A stretch of 64,000 nt of DNA from CAXBDP01 sp963974465. Its GTDB lineage: Bacteria; Bacteroidota; Bacteroidia; Cytophagales; Cyclobacteriaceae. This document shows positions 18,131 through 26,704 of this stretch, piece by piece (positions within the stretch are counted from its first letter, which is position 1; the number at the start of each line of letters is the position of its first letter). The DNA is taken from assembly GCA_049340005.1 (NCBI GenBank), contig JBMPIY010000011.1; one strand, given 5' to 3'. The notes beneath the pieces are model-generated. The model made no database searches and was not told the origin of the DNA. It worked only from the letters and a program-made list of their open reading frames with translations. A program made the translations under genes and the position numbers.

Positions 18131-18568
18131 TTATTTTGTCTCTACTTGAAGTTTCAATTCTTGATTGAAAGCATCATAGCCTTTCTTCATTTGCTTTTCA
18201 AGTATCCCTTTCAACAAGAAACTTGCTCCGCCCGAAACACTGTCTGTTTGAGTGAATTTTGTCTGTCTCGGTGAAATCGCTTCTAGCTTGTACAGATGGT
18301 AGTCTTTCATTCCCAGCAGAAAAACGCCTGTCCAGCCAAATGATCTGCCTTCCTTAAAATGAAATAGGTGCTTCTTCAGCTTTTGAATACCCATTGGTGT
18401 TTTAAATTCAATCTCAATATAGCTGTTTTGGCGAAAGGCTCCTTTCAAATTAATAAACGAATGACTCCACTTTTTCAAGTTTTCAAAGTCGGTCAATACC
18501 TGCCACACTTTTTCAATCGGGGCATCAATAACGATTGATGCCTCGACAGATTGTTTATTATTATTCAT
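18131..18568 (-). CDS. SRPBCC (START-like) family protein
   Basis: 145-aa protein of the polyketide cyclase/dehydrase-like SRPBCC fold, which binds a hydrophobic ligand in a deep cavity. The N-terminal strand-helix ASIVIDAPIEKVWQVLTDF and FENLKKWSHSF are the hallmark. The C-terminal long helix is LLKGILEKQMKKGYDAFN. Its start codon overlaps the stop of the upstream SDR gene as TAATG, so the two are translationally coupled. The ligand is unknown. Confidence 0.8.
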   Translation of the reverse strand: MNNNKQSVEASIVIDAPIEKVWQVLTDFENLKKWSHSFINLKGAFRQNSYIEIEFKTPMGIQKLKKHLFHFKEGRSFGWTGVFLLGMKDYHLYKLEAISPRQTKFTQTDSVSGGASFLLKGILEKQMKKGYDAFNQELKLQVETK

Positions 18569-19392
18569 TACAGATCATTGGGGTTTACCGTCAAGAAATC
18601 ATTCTTTTTGGCTCTCCATGCCTGCTCTTGTGTGGCTTTTATCCAAGGGATAATGGCTTCAGGAATCACATTTCTAAACAATGAGTTTTCCTCTTCGGCC
18701 ACACGTATCATTGCATCTATCATCATTTGCGGATCCAATTGTTGCGATAGAGCGGCCGGATTTGTAAATGCTTGAATGATTTCCATTTTAGATAAAGACT
18801 CTGCTGGGTTCCACCATTTCAGAAATGTTTCTGCTCCTCTATCATTAAAACCTGTCCCGAAAACTCCTGGGTTTACAGTACAGATTTCAATACCAGTACC
18901 TGCTAATTCATCTTTTAACCCTTCTACTAATCCTTCTAAAGCGTGCTTAGTAGCAGTATAAACTGCGGCAAAAGGAACCGTAACTAAACCACCCATTGAA
19001 GATGTGAAAATCACTTTTCCAGAACCACGCTTAACCATTTGCGGAAGGAAGCCTCGTGCCATTTCTAAATTGGCAAAAACATTCACTTCAAAGTTTCTTC
19101 GTATGTTTTCAAATGGTATTTCAGCTACGGGTCCGGTTTCCATAACCCCGGCGTTATTCATTAATACATCTATGTCTTTCTGAAAAATAAATTGACGGTC
19201 ACTTTCTTTGGTGATATCTAAAACGATGACCTCCAGATTTATACCTTCCTTTTTCGCTTCATCCAGCAAAACTGATTTTTGAGGTTCAATTTGCACGCTG
19301 GCAATTACATGATGTCCTTTCTTTGCCAGCCCAAAAGCAGCTCCTTTTCCAAAGCCTGAGCCCGCTCCAGTAATTAAAATTTTCTTACTCAT
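18568..19392 (-). CDS. Short-chain dehydrogenase/reductase
   Basis: 274-aa SDR. The cofactor motif TGAGSGFGKG is at about residues 8-17, NNAG near 90, and the active site Ser-Tyr-Lys is seen in TSSMGG and YTATKHALEG. The sequence resembles bacterial SDRs annotated as oxidoreductases of the SDR5-like group with the TG-x-G-S-G-x-G pattern. It is first in a minus-strand run with SRPBCC, membrane and AraC genes. The substrate is unknown. This gene begins the octamer-free accessory segment on its upstream side. Confidence 0.85.
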   Translation of the reverse strand: MSKKILITGAGSGFGKGAAFGLAKKGHHVIASVQIEPQKSVLLDEAKKEGINLEVIVLDITKESDRQFIFQKDIDVLMNNAGVMETGPVAEIPFENIRRNFEVNVFANLEMARGFLPQMVKRGSGKVIFTSSMGGLVTVPFAAVYTATKHALEGLVEGLKDELAGTGIEICTVNPGVFGTGFNDRGAETFLKWWNPAESLSKMEIIQAFTNPAALSQQLDPQMMIDAMIRVAEEENSLFRNVIPEAIIPWIKATQEQAWRAKKNDFLTVNPNDL

Positions 19393-19632
19393 CTGTAGTA
19401 TATTTATGTTATTGATAATACTACAAAGGTGAAGGTCAGCGAACCTTTAAAAAGATACAAATTATAGGTAAACGGATAGATTTTGATGATTTAAGTTTCT
19501 CCCAATTTAGATAACAGTATTGACTGGGTGTAGCTATGTGGTTTAGTACTTAAATTTGTAATTGCAAGGTCAGTAATCTGACATAAGTATAGAGGATTCT
19601 TCTACGTTGGCGCGACCAGATTCCTGTTCTGG

Positions 19633-20062
19633 TTAATTAAAGGTTCTGGTGGAATCCTTCATTACTCTGTATCCATAATTAGCCCCAATATGAACTTGTT
19701 TTCCTAAGTGGGAAAATTGGATATTAGGCACATCGAGAAGGTTTGAATGTAAAACGTATGTGTAAGTCGAGTCTAAACTTTTATAATCATCTCCAAACCA
19801 TCGATCATATGTTGTTTTGTCCTAATCTGTTGCATACGAAAAAATAGGATTGGCACCAGTACCTTGAATAAAAACCACTAGATGGCTTAGTTTTGATTTG
19901 TTATCCTTTAAAAAATAGACTATTGTGTCATTATCGCTCACAATTTGTTCTTGAATAAAAATCATATCTCTCAAGAGCATTGTGGATAATTGAGTTATCA
20001 TTTATTTGGGCTACGCAAATTGAGGTAATAAAAGTGAGTAAAGCAGTGATAAATATTTTCAT
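19633..20062 (-). pseudogene. Broken secreted alpha/beta-hydrolase-like gene
   Basis: No intact open frame exists in 19393-20247, but the minus strand carries a decayed gene. It starts at an ATG at 20062 with a good signal peptide (MKIFITALLTFITSICVAQ). A frameshift near residue 35 moves it to a frame reading LSHLVVFIQGTGANPIFSY, then an in-frame TAG interrupts it. The frame continues with DKTTYDRWFGDDYKSL and HIGANYGYRVM to a stop at 19633. The strand HLVVFIQGTGANP looks like the beginning of an alpha/beta-hydrolase domain, and the remainder including the nucleophile elbow is missing. So there is one frameshift, one nonsense codon and a C-terminal truncation. The family assignment is tentative. 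Confidence 0.6.
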
Positions 20063-20247
20063 TGAATTAATCTTTTTAACACACATATTATTGATTTTGA
20101 CTCAAAATGATTGTCAATAGATAATAGCATTGTTGTGCGGGTTTAGAAGCGCCTTTCCTTCGGATCAACTATGAATTTGACTACACAATTCATTTAAATT
20201 TAGCTCTTTAGCCAGCACTAAACGTACATGATATTACGCATTTTTTA

Positions 20248-21747
20248 CTATTCGGCTAGTATTAAGCTTCTTAATTTCTCAAGTTGTGTATCTGATTTCC
20301 ACAATATTTGATAGAGGTCTCTCTCAATCTTTATATCAGGTTCGGTTCCATAGCCATCAAGGATTTTTCCGTCTTTTTGAAAGGAAACCATTGTACTTAT
20401 TTTACCAAACAGCTTAGAATTTGGTAAATCAAACCACTCGCTGTTGCCACTAGAACCATCTGTTGTTACTCCAACAATTTGCACGTTGGGAATTCCTTTG
20501 AAAACAGAAACGAAAACTGATGCTGCACTAAAAGTCTTTTCGTTAGCTAAAATATATATAGGTTTATTGTAGTAAAAGGATGGTTCTGCCAATTCCTTTC
20601 CATCCATAAGCCCGAAATAATACTCACTATATTTTTTTCTGTCTAATTCATGCATTGGTTTAAAGGTTTTCAGAAATTCTGTCACCCTCTTTTGTTTTCT
20701 GAGGTCTAATTCTGAAAAGGAAAACAAAAACCTGGAATTTAAACTTTCTCTGTATTCCACTGGTAATGGAAGCGGGCCTCTTTGTCTGGTTACATTTACT
20801 ACATAAATAGAATCAGGATGAATAAGATATTTGGCAAATTCATACATTAAATCACGAGTTCCTCCACCATTACTTCTTACATCAATTATCAATGCTTTGC
20901 TATTGTTTTGAATAGACTGCATAAATAAATTGAGCTTTTCAAAAAGAAGAGGAGCTTCTTCCTTATTGGCCATTTCAGGAAGCCTTATGTAAGCAATATC
21001 ATCTTTTATACTAAAGAGGTTATCAATTATCTCAGGTTTATTAAAGTCTTCATCTTTTACTCCAATATACTCTCGTTCAAATTGCTCATCCCAAGGGCGT
21101 AGTCTTTTTGACCTATCAATTACAGGAACTATTAAAACCGTATCATTTTGAAGTCTGGCATCAGAAAGTCTTAATTCAATCTCTTTAGGTAGTGGTTTAT
21201 CAAGAAGTATGTAATTTTTTTGAATATCTCGAATATCTCTAACAGCCATTGTGAAATACGTTTCTTTAGGTGCTTTTGTATCCTCAGGACTTGTTTTTTT
21301 AAGGAAGTCATTAATATCAATTCCGTCAATTTCTTTGAGATAAGGGAATTTAGGGTGAAGTATTTTATAATCTTCATTTTGGTCTAAATCCAAAACAACA
21401 ACTTTATCCTTTTCCGGCGCATAAACAAATGGTAAAAAAAGAGTTTCATTTAAGTCAAAACCCCTAATTGTTGTTAAAGAAGAATGTCTGTCACCAATTT
21501 TAGCTAAAGCTTTGGTAATAAATAAACCAAAATCCTTAAGTCGTGTGGAATCGCTTATGGTTTTGGGATAATCTTTAAAATCGTTATTGAAGTTATATCC
21601 ATTCAAATAAACATAAGAAGATTTTTCATTTAAGGTTTTTGTCAGAAATTCGATGTCTTCGTTTATTTCCTTTTTTGTTAGTAAATTATTCTGCGCGTGT
21701 GAGGTCACAGCGTATAGACTGAATAGAATTGTAATTAGGATTTTCAA
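20248..21747 (-). CDS. Secreted S41-family peptidase
   Basis: 499-aa exported protein with a TTG start at 21747 and signal peptide MKILITILFSLYAVTSHA; no ATG is available before the signal sequence. The C-terminal half is a tail-specific protease (S41) domain: KALIIDVRSNGGGTRDLM is the conserved core strand, and ILANEKTFSAASVFV holds the likely nucleophile serine. A clear PDZ domain is not evident, so it belongs to the PDZ-less group common in Bacteroidota. It probably acts in the periplasm or at the outer surface on peptides. It lies alone on the minus strand between a pseudogene and REP-like repeats. Confidence 0.82.
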   Translation of the reverse strand: MKILITILFSLYAVTSHAQNNLLTKKEINEDIEFLTKTLNEKSSYVYLNGYNFNNDFKDYPKTISDSTRLKDFGLFITKALAKIGDRHSSLTTIRGFDLNETLFLPFVYAPEKDKVVVLDLDQNEDYKILHPKFPYLKEIDGIDINDFLKKTSPEDTKAPKETYFTMAVRDIRDIQKNYILLDKPLPKEIELRLSDARLQNDTVLIVPVIDRSKRLRPWDEQFEREYIGVKDEDFNKPEIIDNLFSIKDDIAYIRLPEMANKEEAPLLFEKLNLFMQSIQNNSKALIIDVRSNGGGTRDLMYEFAKYLIHPDSIYVVNVTRQRGPLPLPVEYRESLNSRFLFSFSELDLRKQKRVTEFLKTFKPMHELDRKKYSEYYFGLMDGKELAEPSFYYNKPIYILANEKTFSAASVFVSVFKGIPNVQIVGVTTDGSSGNSEWFDLPNSKLFGKISTMVSFQKDGKILDGYGTEPDIKIERDLYQILWKSDTQLEKLRSLILAE

Positions 21748-21897
21748 TTGTATTTATTAAACTAATTTTAAACAAATAGTACTATTCAAAGTTAAACGGT
21801 GGAGATATTATTTTGGTTTTCATTTACTATCTATTTTTAGTTGGTATTGAGGCTATCGATAAGAGTCTTTCCTTTCCCTTAACCAATTGGATGCTTC

Positions 21898-22040
21898 TTT
21901 TATTTCTCACCGTTGGTGCTTATAGTTATTCATTTTGATAAGATATTTCTGAGAGCAACAGTATTTAGCACCGACGATGCACCAGCATTAACATAGCCAA
22001 AAGGGCTGTGAAAAAATGCGAACCCTAATTCTAAAGCATC
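21898..22040. repeat. Degenerate REP-like unit downstream of the RAYT gene
   Basis: A weakened copy of the repeat found at 22771-23268. It retains CACCGTTGGTG at 21909-21919, then TTAGCACCGACGATGC, ACATAGCC, AAGGGCTGTGAAAA, and a final GCATCAAAGGTGC. It abuts the 3' end of the transposase gene at 22053. Together with the tandem copies on the other side it places the transposase between REP-like elements. The rest of 21748-22052 shows nothing else. Confidence 0.6.
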
Positions 22041-22052
22041 AAAGGTGCACAA

Positions 22053-22505
22053 TCAATCCCACAGATATCGCTCATCATATTCCACACTATACTTATCTAA
22101 AAATGCCAAATATTCCTCCTGGAAAGTTTTTTTCTCATGATGCTCCGCCTGATTCTCTATATACCGTCTCACAACATCAATTTCAGATGGGTTGACTGAA
22201 AAACTACCATAACCTCTCTGCCAATAAAAATTTTGATATTTTTTGCCTTTGGTCTTTATCCATTTGGAGGAATGTGATTTGACTTCTTCAATAAACTTCA
22301 TCAAAGTAACTTTTCGAGACAAAACACATAGAATATGGATATGGTCTCTATAGCCACCAATTTTCACAGGTTTAAAATCTAACTTTTTACAAACACCCCC
22401 AATGTATTGAAATAGTTCATCTTCAATTGCTTCATCAATAAATGGATACCTCCTCTTCGTACTAAAGGTGATATGGCTGTAATTATAAGCTATTGATTGT
22501 GGCAT
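22053..22505 (-). CDS. REP-associated tyrosine transposase (IS200/Y1 HUH family)
   Basis: 150-aa single-strand DNA transposase of the Y1 HUH superfamily. The metal-binding HUH motif is HIHIL (H55, H57) and the catalytic tyrosine is in VRRYIENQ (Y115), in the usual order and spacing. The N-terminal HITFSTKRRYPF is typical of the REP-associated branch (RAYT). The gene is a lone copy with no IS200 ends, flanked on both sides by hairpin repeats of the GCACC...GGTGC type. This is the classical RAYT/REP arrangement, where the enzyme recognises and cuts REP hairpins. Confidence 0.87.
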   Translation of the reverse strand: MPQSIAYNYSHITFSTKRRYPFIDEAIEDELFQYIGGVCKKLDFKPVKIGGYRDHIHILCVLSRKVTLMKFIEEVKSHSSKWIKTKGKKYQNFYWQRGYGSFSVNPSEIDVVRRYIENQAEHHEKKTFQEEYLAFLDKYSVEYDERYLWD

Positions 22506-22770
22506 TTTAATTAGCTATGTGTTAATTCCTTTAAGCTTATCAATATCGTAATTAGCCTCTTAATAGATTTTGAATAAGCTATTTTGATTTTTCAGTGAAT
22601 TGATGCGGTTTTTGTTTGAGCAATTCATGACGCACTACTTATACATATATATACTCTATTTCGAAGGAAGTAATATTGCTTTTTTTCTTTCTTTGATTAT
22701 AAATATAGAAAATTTTAAGAAAATAACATATACCAAGCCTTGCTAAAAAAATTCACTTGGATATTTCTTT

Positions 22771-23006
22771 ATTTCGCACCGTTGGTGCTTAACTATATTA
22801 TTCTCGTTGCCTTGAGCGGATGCTCAAGGCTAATGATTATGCGCCGTTGGCGCTTATGGTTTCTAATTTTTATAAATGTTTCTATCGGCAATAGAATTTA
22901 GCACCAACGGTGCGCCACCGCTAACATAGCCTGAAAGGGCTATGAAAATTCATCACATCACTGCCCAGCACCAAAGGTGCGAAATATCCCTTGGCTCTTG
23001 AGATTA
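22771..23006. repeat. REP-like hairpin module, tandem copy A
   Basis: A 236-bp module made of a series of perfect hairpins: GCACCGTTGGTGC (22776-22788), CCTTGAGC/GCTCAAGG (22810-22829), GCGCCGTTGGCGC (22841-22853), GCACCAACGGTGC (22901-22913) and GCACCAAAGGTGC (22968-22980). The first and later hairpins are near mirror images, so the module is itself roughly inverted, like a bacterial BIME. It lies upstream of the RAYT gene. The remaining sequence 22506-22770 has no gene. Confidence 0.8.
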
Positions 23007-23033
23007 ATTCATTCTTTTGCTAATACATAAAGG

Positions 23034-23268
23034 ATTTCGCACCGTTGGTGCTTTGTTATATTATTCCCGTTTCCTTGAGCGATGCTCAAGGCTAATGATT
23101 TTGCGCCGTTGGCGCTTATGGTTACCTATTTTGATAAGTGTTTCTATCGGCAATAGAATTTAGCACCAAGGGTGCGCCAGCATTCACATAGCCTGAAAGG
23201 GCTGTGAAAATTCATCACATCACAAACCAGCACCAAAGGTGCGAAATATCCCTTGGCTCTTGAGATTA
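23034..23268. repeat. REP-like hairpin module, tandem copy B
   Basis: Second copy, about 263 bp after copy A, with the same order of hairpins and the same end (CTTGGCTCTTGAGATTA). A few hairpins carry changes, for example GCACCAAGGGTGC instead of GCACCAACGGTGC. After it, 23269-23321 contains another weak ACATAGCCTACAGGGGC fragment before the tag gene. A very degenerate trace of the module also sits near 26606-26700. Confidence 0.8.
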
Positions 23269-23321
23269 AGCCGTGCCCCATCATTAACATAGCCTACAGG
23301 GGCCATTGAGCAGTAGTATTT

Positions 23322-23876
23322 TTATTTATTCAACCACATAGGCTTAAGCTTAAGTGTTTTTTGATGGATAGGACAATGTTCAGAGTGGGCTCCTGGCAAA
23401 TAACCTATGCTCATCAAAAATTCACTTACAATCTCCCCTCCTGTAAATCGAAATGTCTTTTTGAACAGTTTGACCCATTCTTCCTTTGTTTTAGGGTGAT
23501 GCTCCATCAACCAGTTTTCAAATGAACCAAACTCATTTTGTAATACAAGAATCTTGTTTGCATTTTCAATCGCTGCATTAACTTTTAGTTTATTACGAAT
23601 AATACCTGCATCATTCAATAGTCGTTCACGGTCTACTTCTGTAAAAGCTGCCACTTTCTTGATATTGAAATTACTATAGGCCTTTCTGAAAGAGGCTTCC
23701 TTCTTTAGAATAGTTTCCCAACTCAAACCTGCTTGATTGATCTCCATCAATAGCCGCCCAAACAATTCATTGTCATCGTGAATCGGAAAACCATAGTGAT
23801 TGTCATGGTAATTTTTGTGCAACGCCCTTTTTTCATCAGATTGCATTGCCTCTATAGCGGTACAATAACTCATCAT
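23322..23876 (-). CDS. tag: DNA-3-methyladenine glycosylase I
   Basis: Base-excision repair enzyme that removes 3-methyladenine from alkylated DNA, 184 aa, the family length. The HhH-fold core is seen in FGRLLMEINQAGLSWETIL and FRKAYSNFN. The zinc-binding ends are present: Cys5 near the N-terminus (MMSYC), His in the YHDNHYGFP segment, and the C-terminal HSEHCPIH. It starts at the first ATG of an ATGATG pair at 23876, 7 bp after the upstream NTF2-like gene stop, so it may be co-transcribed with the SDR and NTF2-like genes. Confidence 0.9.
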   Translation of the reverse strand: MMSYCTAIEAMQSDEKRALHKNYHDNHYGFPIHDDNELFGRLLMEINQAGLSWETILKKEASFRKAYSNFNIKKVAAFTEVDRERLLNDAGIIRNKLKVNAAIENANKILVLQNEFGSFENWLMEHHPKTKEEWVKLFKKTFRFTGGEIVSEFLMSIGYLPGAHSEHCPIHQKTLKLKPMWLNK

Positions 23877-23883
23877 AAAATTC

Positions 23884-24201
23884 TTAACCTGTTATTCTTA
23901 ATGATTGAATAAGTCCATCTTTTAACTTTAAGTGATAAGTCAGAACAAGAGGACTTCCCGGAAAATTGCCCGAAACTTCAGCTTTTAACATTTCTTCTGT
24001 TGCTGAATACTCGATAGGTTTCATCATGGTTTGGTATTCCTCATTAGCCTTTTTAATCCATTGTTGAATTTCTGCTTTTCCCTTATGCGTTTTTCCCTCG
24101 TCAATAACGATAGCAGTTTCAGAAAAACAATTTGAGTAAGCCAAGCTATCAAAGTTATTCTGGGCTTGTGCTAGATCTGTAATTACATTCGGTAAGTTCA
24201 T
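23884..24201 (-). CDS. NTF2-like (SnoaL-type) small protein
   Basis: 105-aa protein of the nuclear-transport-factor-2-like fold, seen in the pattern LAQAQNNFDSLAYSNCFSE, then VIDEGKTHKGKAEIQQWI, and strands ending SLRITG. Family members are enzymes of small ketones/steroids or ligand binders. A longer frame would start at 24249 inside the SDR gene; the ATG at 24201 (MNLPNVITDL) fits better. It lies between an SDR and tag on the minus strand and is likely an accessory to the SDR. Confidence 0.75.
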   Translation of the reverse strand: MNLPNVITDLAQAQNNFDSLAYSNCFSETAIVIDEGKTHKGKAEIQQWIKKANEEYQTMMKPIEYSATEEMLKAEVSGNFPGSPLVLTYHLKLKDGLIQSLRITG

Positions 24202-24220
24202 ATTATTCTGTTTTAAATTA

Positions 24221-25012
24221 TTAAATAGTTGGTATTGTTCCTCCATCAATTACATATTCAGTCCCAGTCAAATAATTGGCTCTTGGTGAAACTAAAAAAC
24301 CAATAAATTCTGCAATTTCTTCCGGTTGCGCAGGCCTGCCGTAAGGTATACCACCCAAAGCATCCATAACATCTTGCGTTGCCTGTTCAATGCTTATATT
24401 AGAGCTCTCAGCAATTCGTTCCATCATTGCAATTGCTGAGGTAGTTTTGATCCAACCCGGAGAAACAGTCAGCACACGGATACCTTTGGGAGAAACTTCA
24501 TTAGAAAGGCTTTTGCTGTAATTGATTAAACCTGCCTTTGCAGCTGCATAAGGTAACGTGGAATCATACAGAGGTAATTTGCCTTGGATAGAGGCAATAT
24601 GAATTAAAACACCACTTCTCTGCTCTAACATTCGCGGTAAAAAGCCTCTGTCTAGCCTAACAGATGCAAGCAAATTGGTTTGAATACCCAATTCCCAATC
24701 TTCATCTGTCAAAACAGCAAAACCTCCACCCTGTGTTTCTGAACCTCCAAGGTTATTTATAAGTATATCTAATTTCTTATATGTGGATAATACTTCATTA
24801 ACTACTTTTTGTGTCCCTGTGGCTTTACTCAGATCTGCCGAAATGAAATGCCAGTTCTTAGTAGGTTTTTCAGGTGCATTTCTCGCCACAATGATTACTG
24901 TTGCGCCTGCGCTTTGAAGTCGTTCAGCAATAGCTCTTCCCGTTCCTTTTGTACCTCCAGTTACCAGTGCTACTTTTCCTGACAACTCATTATTGAAATT
25001 AAACTGTTCCAT
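24221..25012 (-). CDS. Short-chain dehydrogenase/reductase
   Basis: 263-aa SDR starting at the ATG at 25012 (MEQFNFNNELSGKVALVTG); the upstream TTG at 25033 is not needed. The cofactor motif TGGTKGTGRA is followed by NNLGGSETQGGG, IHIASIQGKL with the catalytic serine, and YAAAKAGL with Tyr-Lys. The C-terminal YLTGTEYVIDGG is standard. It is divergent from an HxlR regulator at 25138, a common pairing in which HxlR represses the reductase until a quinone or electrophile appears. Confidence 0.87.
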   Translation of the reverse strand: MEQFNFNNELSGKVALVTGGTKGTGRAIAERLQSAGATVIIVARNAPEKPTKNWHFISADLSKATGTQKVVNEVLSTYKKLDILINNLGGSETQGGGFAVLTDEDWELGIQTNLLASVRLDRGFLPRMLEQRSGVLIHIASIQGKLPLYDSTLPYAAAKAGLINYSKSLSNEVSPKGIRVLTVSPGWIKTTSAIAMMERIAESSNISIEQATQDVMDALGGIPYGRPAQPEEIAEFIGFLVSPRANYLTGTEYVIDGGTIPTI

Positions 25013-25137
25013 ATTTTCTTTATTCAAGGGCAAAATTCCGCTATATAAACAGTTTGTACAAGTACGGAAAATCGAATTGCATAGAGATAAATTATTCCCC
25101 TATAGCACATCTTGGAGCATTGGATTAATTTTGCAAA

Positions 25138-25506
25138 ATGTATGAAAGAAAAATTCCTTTAAACCTCGAATGTGGGCTGGACCTAATTGGTGAAGTATTA
25201 TATGGCAAATGGAAAATTCGTTTGCTGTGGTTTATTAATGAAGGTTATAAACGCCCTAGCGAATTACAACGTAAAATCCCTGAAGCTTCCAGAAGAGTTT
25301 TAACTATTCAACTAAAAGAATTGGAAAGCCACGAATTGATTTCAAAAGTTATTTATCCGGTTGTTCCGCCAAAAGTAGAATACTCATTAACTGATTTTGG
25401 GAAAACACTTATTCCTGTTATCTCGGCTCTAGGTCAATGGGGAGATCAAAACGAAGAACGCCTTCGTTCCGTTATTTTGAAACGGTTACACTCGGAAAAT
25501 CAATAA
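25138..25506 (+). CDS. HxlR-family transcriptional regulator
   Basis: 122-aa winged-helix regulator. The HxlR pattern CGLDLIGEVLYGKWKIRLL is followed by the recognition region RPSELQRKIPEASRRVLT and the wing VEYSLTDFGKTL. Cys13 sits at the position where HxlR/HypR proteins sense disulfide stress or electrophiles. It is transcribed away from the SDR gene, with a 125-bp shared promoter region, and probably controls it. Confidence 0.87.
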   Translation: MYERKIPLNLECGLDLIGEVLYGKWKIRLLWFINEGYKRPSELQRKIPEASRRVLTIQLKELESHELISKVIYPVVPPKVEYSLTDFGKTLIPVISALGQWGDQNEERLRSVILKRLHSENQ

Positions 25507-25569
25507 TTTATTTCTAAACACATTTTTAGGCTTAAAAACTTTCTCGAACTCATTACAACTCCTATTTAT

Positions 25570-26484
25570 ATGATAAACAAAAAACTTACTATTACACTTA
25601 TCTTGGTTCTATTGTTTTGCAAACTTTCGGCTCAAACCATTAATAGTGACGAAAAGCCCTATTACAAAGAACGTATTTTAAAAGCACCTGAAAGTGTATT
25701 TAAAATGTTCATAGAAGCTGGGATGGAGCCATCAAACCATGTGCTGACTGATGAAGAACAAGCAAAAGTAGAGGAAGCCTTTTCGATATTACCACCATTG
25801 CATAAAAAAGTTCTTAAAGAGCATTTACATAGTATCAGCTTTATGGATAATATGCCTAATACAGCTCTTACTTCATCCTTAGAAATGACGGATTCAATCA
25901 AAAAATTTAATATAACTTTCCGAGCAGGAATTCTGAATGAAACAATTTCAGAATGGGCAACTTGGAAGGAAAAATCCGTGTTCGATAATTCTTCAAACCC
26001 AACATTAGAAATACAAATTGATGCAGGAAAGCTAAATGCCTTACAATATGTTTTACTACACGAAGCTACCCATGTGGTAGATGCCGTTTTAAGCTTAACC
26101 CCTCAAGCAGAAAAAATAGATTCTTTGGTTATACATACTGCGTTTACTGAAAATGTATGGCGTTTATCTAATACTCCAGTAGCTAAGTTTATTAATCCAA
26201 TATTGGAAAAAACACGTTTCAGAAGTGGTAATGTTCAGCCTATTTCATCTGCACCTGAAATTTACAATGCCCTCGAGAAAACCCCATTTGCATCACTCTA
26301 TGGAATGGCTTCATGGCATGAAGATTTAGCTGAACTATTATCTATTTATCATCTTACAAATAACCTAAACCAACCTTTCGTAATTTATATTAAAGAGGAT
26401 GGAAAAACTAAAGCCACATTTGAACCAATGAATAATAAATTAGTGAAAAAGAGATTAAAAAAATTGCTTCTCTTTTATAATTAG
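25570..26484 (+). CDS. Secreted protein with HExxH metallopeptidase-like motif
   Basis: 304 aa with a signal peptide (ITLILVLLFCKLSAQ) cleaved near residue 22. The motif HEATH at residues 164-168 inside a helix-like segment (YVLLHEATHVVDAVLSL) fits a zinc metallopeptidase active site. A downstream acidic-helix segment, SWHEDLAELLSIYHL, could supply a third ligand or a second H-E pair. I do not recognise a named family. It follows the HxlR gene by 63 bp on the same strand but has its own leader region. Location: periplasm or outside. Confidence 0.7.
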   Translation: MINKKLTITLILVLLFCKLSAQTINSDEKPYYKERILKAPESVFKMFIEAGMEPSNHVLTDEEQAKVEEAFSILPPLHKKVLKEHLHSISFMDNMPNTALTSSLEMTDSIKKFNITFRAGILNETISEWATWKEKSVFDNSSNPTLEIQIDAGKLNALQYVLLHEATHVVDAVLSLTPQAEKIDSLVIHTAFTENVWRLSNTPVAKFINPILEKTRFRSGNVQPISSAPEIYNALEKTPFASLYGMASWHEDLAELLSIYHLTNNLNQPFVIYIKEDGKTKATFEPMNNKLVKKRLKKLLLFYN

Positions 26485-26704
26485 TTGGTGTAAAATATGT
26501 TTTTCAATAAAGATTATAACCAATAAGTTTGTATGTATTTAAAAATGGTTCCGGTATAAGAGTAGATTTGGATCTTTCCTTTTTCTGAAATCCTGAGAAT
26601 CTTTTATCTCGCAACATTGGTACTTAATAATCTATGGGTAGTGCCAAGGCTCAAGATTTTGCATCTACTAAATTGGCTATTATTGACATAACCAGTACAT
26701 GTAT
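26485..26704. other. Intergenic region with a faint REP-like trace
   Basis: No gene. The phrases TCGCAACATTGGTACTT, GTGCCAAGGCTCAAG and TTGACATAACC at 26606-26700 resemble, in order, pieces of the REP-like module at 22.8-23.3 kb, though each hairpin has decayed. This suggests the array once extended here or that the module was scattered by the RAYT. Confidence 0.35.

Noticed and set aside
21898..23268. CRISPR interpretation of the 22-23 kb repeats
   Set aside because: The units are long (236 bp), internally palindromic and only two or three in number, with no unique spacers, which fits REP-like DNA instead.
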